DNA of 14,893 nucleotides from Planctomycetota bacterium (GTDB taxonomy: Bacteria > Planctomycetota > Phycisphaerae > WQYP01): contig JAJXZA010000221.1 of assembly GCA_021780285.1 (NCBI GenBank), positions 1 through 14,893 of the forward strand. The letters are read 5' to 3'. The position numbers were made by a program, and so were the translations under genes. Numbering within the stretch: the first letter of the stretch is position 1; every line of letters begins with the position of its first letter. Under the pieces are notes generated by a model. That model was not told the origin of the DNA, did not search any database, and saw only the letters and a list, made by a program, of their open reading frames with translations. Positions 5,579 to 11,430 of this stretch are shown piece by piece.

Positions 5579-7492
5579 GTGAGCAATATAGACCCTGAAG
5601 ACAATCCGTTGCTTAATCGGCCTGAGGCCTCGGGCGTGCCGTCGCACCTGGTTGGTTCGTCGGCAATGCCATCGGGCGAAGCTGCAGGAGCAGATGCGAG
5701 GGGCACGGGGCCATCGGCTCCGGAGACGCGTTCATCGGCTGGGCAAGCGTTTGCGGGCCAGACGCTGCCGGGCAGCTTGGCTGGCGCTTCTGCGGCAGCC
5801 GATCGTTCAGCGACTGTTGCGTCGCCAAGTGGTTCGAGCTATGGCCGTGGTGGAGGTCTTCGTGAAACGCTCGAAGCAATCATTATTGCGCTGATTCTCG
5901 CTTTTACAGGGCGCACATTTTTAGTAGAAGCGTTTGTAATACCGACAGGTTCGATGGCGCCGACGCTTAACGGTGCTCACGTGCGTGTGATATGTCCCAA
6001 ATGCGGGTATCAGTTTTCAGTTGATGCGAATGTGGATCAGCAATGGGCCAGAGTAGCCCCCAACGAATGGAAAATGCTTCGCATGAGCACCGGCGAACTG
6101 ACGGACCCCTATGGCATTGCCGTGGCCAACAATCTGCAATGTCCGAACTGTCATAATGTGGTACAGATAGACCGGGGCCAGTTGCCTGATCCTTATAAAC
6201 TTCGGCAGGTGGTTAACAGTGACGACAGCGGCACAACAACGGCGGCGTTTCCGTATGTGTACAACGGCGATCGTATTTTAGTGATGCGGTATTTGTACTG
6301 GTTCAGCAAGCCTAAACGCTGGGATGTAATCGTCTTTAAAGAGCCGATGCAGGGGCAGGAAAACTACATCAAGCGACTGATCGGTCTGCCGGGCGAAACT
6401 ATTGAAATTGTGGATGGGGATGTGTTTGTCAACGGGTTAATTGCGCGCAAGCCCCCGGCGGTGGAAAAGGCAATGCTGCAACTGGTTTACGACAATGACT
6501 ATTACCCGACAGATGCCGGTAAAATGCGCCCGAACGATTCGGTATGGACAACACCTTGGGTGGGGGTGGTAAGCCATCAGTATGCCGGTGATTGGGCCAC
6601 AGGCGGACCGGTGATCAAGTTTGCGGCGCCGCAACCTGACACGCGAGGGCGATTGTCTTTTAAGCAGCGCAGCGGCTATCTCACGAACAACATTGGGTAT
6701 GATGATTCGGTGATGGATCCGCTGGTGCGTGGGCGAGACCTGGTGGGCGATTTGTACCTGCGCACGGTATGGACCTCAAGCTCGCCGGATGGCTCCATCA
6801 GCATGGTTTTAGGCAAGGCTGATAATCGCTACCGTGTAGCGCTTTTGCATGATGGTACGCTGGCGCTGGGCGTATGGGCGAAGCAGCCGCAGCGGTTTAA
6901 TACGATCGCGCCGGCCGCATGCGACTTCGTAAAGCACATCGGCCCCCTGCGGCCCAACCACCCGTATGCGGTGGCCATGAGCAATGTGGATCATCAGGTG
7001 CGTTTCTGGCTGGATGGGCGCCTGGTGTTACAATATTCGCCGAAATGGACGCGAAACGATGCCGCCGATTTTGTAGCCTTGGAAAAGCAAAGTGGCCCGG
7101 AGGTGCCGCGGGTTTATATAGATGTTACCGGTGCGGCGGTGCTGCGGCATGTGAAACTGATGCGAGATATTTACTACACGCAGATGCGGCGGCCGGACCC
7201 GGCGAATCCGACGGTTACCTTTCCGGGGACGGGTTGTGAAAATCATCCGATAACGCTCAAAGCAGGGCAATATTTTGCTTTGGGCGATAACTCTAATTAC
7301 AGCGGCGACAGTCGCTATTGGTACACGGTTGAGCCGGCCTTGGCCGATTTGCACCTGCCGCTGGGTGTGGTGCCGCAGAGGTACCTGCTGGGCAAAGCAT
7401 TTATGGTGTATTGGCCGGCGGGCTTCAGGATAAGCAATCATGTTAACTGGGCGCTAATACCCAACGTGGGGCGGATGCGGTTTATACGATGA
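5579..7492 (+). CDS. lepB: Signal peptidase I, enlarged with zinc-ribbon-like and beta-rich inserts
   Basis: Type I signal peptidase cleaves signal peptides of exported proteins at the outer face of the inner membrane. Residues 1-90 are a Gly/Ala/Ser-rich, probably disordered cytoplasmic tail; 96-110 form the membrane anchor. IPTGSMAPTL (121-130) holds catalytic Ser125, and ENYIKRLIGLPGE (261-273) holds the general base Lys265. GDNSNYSGDSRYW (569-581) is the conserved C-terminal box. Two insertions stand out. CPKC (139-142) and CPNC (188-191) look like a metal-binding knuckle just after the serine. About 230 residues (roughly 310-535) between the Lys motif and the last box have the alternating strands of a concanavalin/LamG-like fold (for example QVRFWLDGRLVLQYS). 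At 637 residues it is more than twice the usual length. The GTG start is ten bases after AAAAGGA. The catalytic assignment is firm; the fold of the insert is inferred. Confidence 0.92.
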   Translation: MSNIDPEDNPLLNRPEASGVPSHLVGSSAMPSGEAAGADARGTGPSAPETRSSAGQAFAGQTLPGSLAGASAAADRSATVASPSGSSYGRGGGLRETLEAIIIALILAFTGRTFLVEAFVIPTGSMAPTLNGAHVRVICPKCGYQFSVDANVDQQWARVAPNEWKMLRMSTGELTDPYGIAVANNLQCPNCHNVVQIDRGQLPDPYKLRQVVNSDDSGTTTAAFPYVYNGDRILVMRYLYWFSKPKRWDVIVFKEPMQGQENYIKRLIGLPGETIEIVDGDVFVNGLIARKPPAVEKAMLQLVYDNDYYPTDAGKMRPNDSVWTTPWVGVVSHQYAGDWATGGPVIKFAAPQPDTRGRLSFKQRSGYLTNNIGYDDSVMDPLVRGRDLVGDLYLRTVWTSSSPDGSISMVLGKADNRYRVALLHDGTLALGVWAKQPQRFNTIAPAACDFVKHIGPLRPNHPYAVAMSNVDHQVRFWLDGRLVLQYSPKWTRNDAADFVALEKQSGPEVPRVYIDVTGAAVLRHVKLMRDIYYTQMRRPDPANPTVTFPGTGCENHPITLKAGQYFALGDNSNYSGDSRYWYTVEPALADLHLPLGVVPQRYLLGKAFMVYWPAGFRISNHVNWALIPNVGRMRFIR

Positions 7493-7576
7493 CGAATCGC
7501 GTGGCAGGATTGGCGGACGCGATTGGTGCCGCCGGCCCCAAGTAGGTTTGTTTTATATTGTTGAAGGATGTGAACG

Positions 7577-7873
7577 ATGTCGGTGTTTGAAAATTACGTT
7601 CCGGCGGTGGCGCAGGCGCTGCAGCAGCGCGGCTTGGAGGGTGAGTGTGCGGTATGCCGCAAGAAGGGGCAGCAGATGATTCATGGCTTGCCCATTGCGG
7701 TGCCGGTTTATGAAGAGGCGGGCGAAGTAAAATACCCTGGAACGAGCATGCCGGCGGCAGCGGTTATCTGCAATCAATGCGGCGCAGTGCAGTTTTTTTC
7801 GTTGGGAGCGCTGGGGCTGATTTCGCCGCCGGGCGGAGGCGAGGCCAAAGCTGGCGATGCCGCGGCGAACTGA
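7577..7873 (+). CDS. Small protein with two CxxC motifs (zinc-ribbon-like)
   Basis: This 98-residue protein has CAVC at 24-27 and CNQC at 65-68, spaced as in a four-cysteine zinc ribbon. Between them is a hydrophobic core (GLPIAVPVYEE, SMPAAAVI), and FFSLGALGLI follows the second pair. The C-terminal 16 residues are Gly/Ala-rich. Small proteins of this layout occur in many bacteria without known function. There is no signal peptide or membrane segment, so it is probably cytoplasmic. The ATG has GAAGGA eight bases upstream, a strong ribosome binding site. It follows the signal peptidase gene by 84 bases on the same strand and precedes a probable terminator, so it is likely the last gene of that transcript. 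Function unknown. Confidence 0.8.
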   Translation: MSVFENYVPAVAQALQQRGLEGECAVCRKKGQQMIHGLPIAVPVYEEAGEVKYPGTSMPAAAVICNQCGAVQFFSLGALGLISPPGGGEAKAGDAAAN

Positions 7874-8107
7874 GATGGGTAAGAGTGTAATGGATCGGTG
7901 CGGCGCATTCTCCAAAAATACCCGTGGTTTCGGAGTTGGAAGGGCGCTGTTTTGCATCAAGGGAAACCACCCCTCGATATTATAATGCTGGTGCCAGCGC
8001 GATGTTCCGGCGATGGCTGCACTGCCTAGCACCCTGGCCGACACTGCGTTAGAAAATCTGCATAAATCTGATTTTCATCGTCTCGACGTTGGTAGATTAT
8101 TTGACGT

Positions 8108-8129
8108 GTGATCTGGCGATCGCTTTTTT
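8108..8129 (+). terminator. Probable intrinsic terminator ending the lpdA-lepB-side transcript
   Basis: GTGATC-TGGC-GATCGC folds into a six-pair stem (one G-U) with a four-base loop, directly followed by six T residues at 8124-8129. It lies about 235 bases after the zinc-ribbon-like gene and just before the end of the convergent membrane-protein gene. The A-rich side needed for termination in the other direction is absent. Confidence 0.5.
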
Positions 8130-8147
8130 GTCAGGTTTGGCCATCTT

Positions 8148-8459
8148 CTATTGGGTAACGTGCTCATCCACGGGTGGCGGCGGCTCGCTTAGAAGTCGTT
8201 CTATCGCCCCTAACCTCTTGGCGTAATCGGTAATTTTTTGCTCGAGGCGACCAAGCTTCGTCTGCATAAAAATGTGCGCAATGACCACCATGGCAATTGC
8301 CAGGCGGTATTCGAAGGCAGCCAGACCGCCGATAATTAGAATATAAATGCCGAGGCCCAGGGTGCGCAGCCAATAACGAGTTTTAGACGGGGCGGGCCTT
8401 CTAACTGGGGCTCGGGCCTTGTTGGATAGGTCATCCTGAATCGCATCGGAAGAGTACAT
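8148..8459 (-). CDS. Small membrane protein of unknown function
   Basis: The 103-residue product starts with a hydrophilic, basic N-terminus (1-33, with RRPAPSKTRYW). Two closely spaced hydrophobic stretches follow (about 34-48 and 52-68) separated by a short charged turn (FEYR), so it is probably a hairpin membrane anchor. Residues 66-91 (LGRLEQKITDYAKRLGAIERLL) have heptad-like leucines and could form a short coiled coil; the tail is Pro-rich. The start is well supported: AAGGAG lies eight bases upstream and a good promoter lies further up. It is convergent to the preceding plus-strand genes and divergent from the division cluster. I do not recognise a family. Confidence 0.75.
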   Translation of the reverse strand: MYSSDAIQDDLSNKARAPVRRPAPSKTRYWLRTLGLGIYILIIGGLAAFEYRLAIAMVVIAHIFMQTKLGRLEQKITDYAKRLGAIERLLSEPPPPVDEHVTQ

Positions 8460-8503
8460 TAGCGGTTCTCCTTATAAGCTCATTTTAAGCGTGACGCGAA
8501 ATG

Positions 8504-8532
8504 ATTCTACACGCGACTGTTATCATCGCCAA
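8504..8532 (-). promoter_or_regulatory. Putative sigma70-type promoter of the small membrane protein gene
   Basis: On the minus strand TTGGCG (8532-8527) and TAGAAT (8509-8504) are separated by exactly 17 bases. Transcription would begin near 8497, leaving a leader of about 38 bases with the AAGGAG ribosome binding site at its end. Confidence 0.55.
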
Positions 8533-8848
8533 AGCACCCCCAACGCGGATACCTGGCTGGTATTTTTTCTTGGTGCTAGGATTTTGGAGGCAGGCTGCAA
8601 TGTGGGCCTTGCGGGCGTGGCGACGTACGTTCCGTACGAACTGTATGCGGAGTCCTGGGCAAAATGTATCAGGACGGGTCGCTTACGCATTTGCGGGATC
8701 AGGCAGTTATTGGTGTATGCCAGTTGGGCTGTACACGAAGCGGTAATGACCAGGTCTCTCATGCACGATCAGGGCGCTCTCGGAGCCGTCATTGAGCTTT
8801 ACCCCCAATACGCCGCCTGCATCGGCTGTATTGTTGTAGAAATTTGCT

Positions 8849-8877
8849 TTGCTTGTGGCAAAAGCGTGATATACTAT
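8849..8877 (+). promoter_or_regulatory. Putative extended -10 promoter of the division cluster
   Basis: TATACT at 8870-8875 is preceded by TG at 8867-8868 (the extended -10 arrangement). TTGCTT at 8849-8854 is 15 bases upstream of TATACT, or 17 bases upstream of an overlapping, weaker TACTAT at 8872-8877. Transcription would start near 8882, about 83 bases before ftsL. Confidence 0.5.
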
Positions 8878-8964
8878 CAGCGGCTCTAAAATGTCGGCGG
8901 CGAAATTTGCTGTGGAAGGATTCCGTAGCGCTGCCGGGGCAAACTGCAGGGATGGCAGGCCCTC

Positions 8965-9312
8965 ATGTTGAAACTTATAGCAGCGATGATTGGCTTTTTG
9001 CTCATGGCGGCGGCTCTTTTGGGCTTGCGGCAAGAGCAGATTAATTTGACCAGTCAATGCGCTCATCTGTACAGCAAAATACTCTCGCGTCAACACATCT
9101 TGTGGGATCAGCAAACGCAAATTGCGGCCAATACCAACACGATGACGCTTACGCGCAGGCTGGCGCGGCAGACATCGGCGGCGCAGGTGGCTGGCGGGCA
9201 GGGCGTGTCAGCGACGCAGCCGGCGGCGAATGGGCCGGTGGTGCAGCCGGCGGTGGCGCCGGTACCTCTGAGTTCGTTTTCACGTGATGCTTCGCAATCG
9301 GGAGGGCCGTGA
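8965..9312 (+). CDS. ftsL: FtsL-like cell division protein
   Basis: The product has 115 residues: a very short cytoplasmic N-terminus, one membrane segment at about 3-21 (LKLIAAMIGFLLMAAALLG), then a periplasmic helix-prone region (22-67) and an Ala/Pro/Val/Gln-rich tail. FtsL is a poorly conserved bitopic protein that, with FtsB and FtsQ, activates the septal synthase FtsW-FtsI. The assignment rests on size, topology and position just before ftsI; sequence conservation alone would not show it. The ribosome binding site is weak (GGCAGG). An upstream 26-codon frame ends inside its start codon (ATGTTGA), which could help through coupling. Its stop overlaps the next ATG by one base (TGATG). Confidence 0.65.
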   Translation: MLKLIAAMIGFLLMAAALLGLRQEQINLTSQCAHLYSKILSRQHILWDQQTQIAANTNTMTLTRRLARQTSAAQVAGGQGVSATQPAANGPVVQPAVAPVPLSSFSRDASQSGGP

Positions 9313-9467
9313 TGCAGAGGATTTCGCACGCGGCGAGTATGGACGTTTGGCGAGCGGAGCCGGTGCGACCAGCGGCCCCCGGGACGTTGCCGCTGACCGG
9401 CGCGGCCCTCGGGGCTGAACCCCGTGGCCCGTTGGGTGAGATTATGCTGGGAGGGGAAGTATGCTGA
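9312..9467 (+). CDS. Putative 51-residue small protein bridging ftsL and ftsI
   Basis: The ATG at 9312 shares one base with the ftsL stop (TGATG) and has GGAGG six bases upstream, one of the best ribosome binding sites in the window. The frame runs 51 codons and its TGA lies inside the ftsI start (ATGCTGA). It fills the whole ftsL-ftsI gap, and the ftsI ribosome binding site is within its last codons. The predicted peptide begins MQRISHAASMDVWRAEP, is rich in Pro, Gly and Ala, ends in GGEVC, and has no membrane segment or known motif. A strong GC-rich hairpin lies inside it. It may be a real small division protein, a coupling device whose translation drives ftsI, or a chance frame. I cannot assign a function. 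Confidence 0.5.
   Translation: MQRISHAASMDVWRAEPVRPAAPGTLPLTGAALGAEPRGPLGEIMLGGEVC
9404..9429 (+). promoter_or_regulatory. Strong GC-rich hairpin just upstream of ftsI
   Basis: GGCC, a small internal loop, CGGGG, loop CTGAA, CCCCG, T, GGCC would fold into nine base pairs, nearly all G-C. It ends about 20 bases before the ftsI ribosome binding site (9449-9456). There is no U-tract, so it is not a terminator; a translational or mRNA-stability role is possible. Confidence 0.4.
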
Positions 9468-11380
9468 ATCTTTTAAGGCGTGCAAACTGGCTATCGAGCC
9501 TGGTGCTGCTGGCGGCGGCGGCATTGCTGGTCGGGCTTCTGGGACGGGTGGGATGGCTGCAAACGCATGTGACGCGGGCCGATTTGCAAGAGCTGCGTGC
9601 CCAGCATGTGGCGCGCGTGGCGATTATGGCTCGGCGAGCCTCGATCTACACGAGTGATTCGACCTTAATTGCTGGCAGCGTGCGCATTTACAGCATGTAT
9701 GCTGATCCCGGCTACATTATGGATCCGCAGGGCAAGCTTAATGCGTTAAGCGGCAATGATGCCGTTGAAGCACGTGAGCTGATGGCTCGCACCATTGCAC
9801 CGCTGCTTAACTGCACACCCGATCAGGTGATGGAGACGCTCAAGACGCATCTGTATTATAAAGATGGTTCGCTGCGAAGGTTTTTGTGGCTTAAGCGCGG
9901 CGTGGACTATTCTTTTTATGCGCGGTTTGCGGCGCTGCGAAACAAGCTTCAAAGGAAAGCAATGGCGGATATTCGCCATGGGCACAGCCGAGAGGCCGAA
10001 CTTTACTATCATGCGCTGGACGGCATTCGGTTTGACCGCTCCACGCGGCGGGTGTATCCGCTGGGGAGCTTTGCGGGGCAGGTAATTGGCTTTGCTAACT
10101 CGCAAACCGGTCTGCAGGGGCTTGAAAACCAACTCAATGCCCTGTTGGTGGGGCGGCAGGGAGATTTGGTTTATGTAAAAGACGCAGCCGAGCGAGCGCT
10201 GTGGATAGACAAACACGGTTATAAGCCGGCGAACGACGGCATGCGGGTGTGGCTGACAATTAACTCGACGATTCAAGGCTTTGCGGAAGAGGAACTCGAC
10301 AAGGCCTGCAGCAAGTTTGAAGCGGCAAGCGGCTCGGCGGTGGTGATGAACCCCCGCAATGGGGATATTCTGGCGATGGCGAATTATCCGCCGTTGGATC
10401 CGAACAATTATCAAAGCACGCCGGAAAAATATTGGCGTAATCGAGCCGTGACCGATCCGTTTGAACCTGGTTCGGTATTCAAGCCGTTTAATGTTGCCTG
10501 GGCGCTGCAGCATCATGTGGTGACGCTCAATGAAATGTTCAATTGCCATGATGGCAGGTATCGCGACCCGACGGGCCGGCTGATAACGGATGTTGACGGC
10601 TACGGCGAATTATCGGTGACGGACATATTGGTTCATTCGAGCAACATCGGCATGACGCAGGTTGGGTGGAAGATGGGCATACCGCTGCTGGCGTCGGGCG
10701 TGCGAGCCTTTGGCTTTGGGCGGATGACGGGTTGTGCGTTGCCGGGCGATTCGCCGGGTCTGGTGCGGCCGGAGGCGCAGTGGACTCGCGGCACGCTGAC
10801 ATCGGCAAGCTTTGGTTATGGCGTGGGGGTTACAGCGCTGCAAATGGCGAGGGCGTTTTGCGTGTTTGGGAGCGGCGGCCTTTTGCCGACGCCGCAAATT
10901 GTGCAGGCGGTGCAGGCGCCGGGTGGCCCGGTCTATGAATGGAGCCAACTGGCCGGCCCGCCGCAGTGGCGGCGAATCATTTCGCGGCACGTTTGCCATG
11001 AAATGCGCGGCGCATTGGAACAGGTAATGGTTCGTGGAACGGGGCAATACTCGATTTCGCGGTATTACCGGTTGTTTGGCAAAACGGGTACAGCCAATCT
11101 GGCGATTCCGGGGGCGGATCGTTACCACGCGCATCAATACAACGCGACATTTATCGCCGGAGGACCTACTCCGTATCCACGGTTAATTTGCGTGGTGGCG
11201 GTTCACAAGCCCAATCCGCATTTGGGGCATTTTGGCGGCACGGTGGCGGGGCCAGCGTGCTCGAAAATTTTGGAAAAGTCGCTGCTGTATATGCAGGTGC
11301 CGCCCGACCAGGGGCCGCAGACCGACCCTTGGTGGGGTAAAGAAGCCGAGATGAAGAAGCTCAAGGGATTGTCACATTAA
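9461..11380 (+). CDS. ftsI: Septal peptidoglycan transpeptidase FtsI (penicillin-binding protein 2/3 type)
   Basis: This 639-residue class B penicillin-binding protein cross-links septal peptidoglycan. A membrane anchor lies at about 12-33 (LSSLVLLAAAALLVGLLGRVGW). The N-terminal pedestal domain contains RRVYPLGSFAGQVIGF (196-211) and GLQGLE (217-222), both typical of the family. The transpeptidase domain has all three active-site motifs: SVFK (Ser338-Lys341) in EPGSVFKP, SSN (393-395) and KTG (541-543) in FGKTGTAN. No PASTA repeats follow, unlike the SpoVD/PBP2x type. The ATG has GGGAGGGG six bases away. It sits between the 51-codon frame and murE, all in one direction, as part of the dcw cluster; acts in the periplasm at the division site. 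Confidence 0.95.
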   Translation: MLNLLRRANWLSSLVLLAAAALLVGLLGRVGWLQTHVTRADLQELRAQHVARVAIMARRASIYTSDSTLIAGSVRIYSMYADPGYIMDPQGKLNALSGNDAVEARELMARTIAPLLNCTPDQVMETLKTHLYYKDGSLRRFLWLKRGVDYSFYARFAALRNKLQRKAMADIRHGHSREAELYYHALDGIRFDRSTRRVYPLGSFAGQVIGFANSQTGLQGLENQLNALLVGRQGDLVYVKDAAERALWIDKHGYKPANDGMRVWLTINSTIQGFAEEELDKACSKFEAASGSAVVMNPRNGDILAMANYPPLDPNNYQSTPEKYWRNRAVTDPFEPGSVFKPFNVAWALQHHVVTLNEMFNCHDGRYRDPTGRLITDVDGYGELSVTDILVHSSNIGMTQVGWKMGIPLLASGVRAFGFGRMTGCALPGDSPGLVRPEAQWTRGTLTSASFGYGVGVTALQMARAFCVFGSGGLLPTPQIVQAVQAPGGPVYEWSQLAGPPQWRRIISRHVCHEMRGALEQVMVRGTGQYSISRYYRLFGKTGTANLAIPGADRYHAHQYNATFIAGGPTPYPRLICVVAVHKPNPHLGHFGGTVAGPACSKILEKSLLYMQVPPDQGPQTDPWWGKEAEMKKLKGLSH

Positions 11381-11383
11381 GGT

Positions 11384-11407
11384 GGCGGGCGGGTGCGGCA
11401 GCCCGCC
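11384..11407 (+). promoter_or_regulatory. GC hairpin in the ftsI-murE gap
   Basis: GGCGGGC and GCCCGCC are perfect seven-base inverted repeats with a ten-base loop, placed three bases after the ftsI stop codon. The following bases are GATAAAAATG, with no T run, so it should not terminate transcription on the plus strand; it may protect or process the mRNA between the two genes. Confidence 0.4.
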
Positions 11408-11430
11408 GATAAAAATGAAAGCGTTGTAAA

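Larger units (their letters stand above)
8460..8964. other. Non-coding stretch upstream of the division cluster
   Basis: These 505 bases hold the minus-strand promoter near 8504-8532, two CGTACG palindromes three bases apart (8624-8629 and 8633-8638), and the cluster promoter near 8849-8877. Open frames on both strands here (for example plus 8491-8889 and minus 8707-9120) have no ribosome binding site, no family features, and the minus one runs deep into ftsL. The mraZ and rsmH genes that often sit at this place are not present. A 26-codon plus-strand frame (8891-8971) overlaps the ftsL start and is discussed as a finding. Confidence 0.55.

Noticed and set aside
8489..8499. Eleven bases (GCGTGACGCGA) shared with the left half of the MITE
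   Set aside because: No terminal repeats or flanking duplication surround it, and 11-base matches are expected by chance in a window of this size.
8491..8889. Plus-strand open frame of 132 codons upstream of ftsL
   Set aside because: It has no ribosome binding site, overlaps promoters on both strands, and its translation (many Cys, Trp and Arg) has no family pattern.
8707..9120. Minus-strand open frame of 137 codons
   Set aside because: It runs opposite to and half inside ftsL, lacks a ribosome binding site, and shows no recognisable domain.
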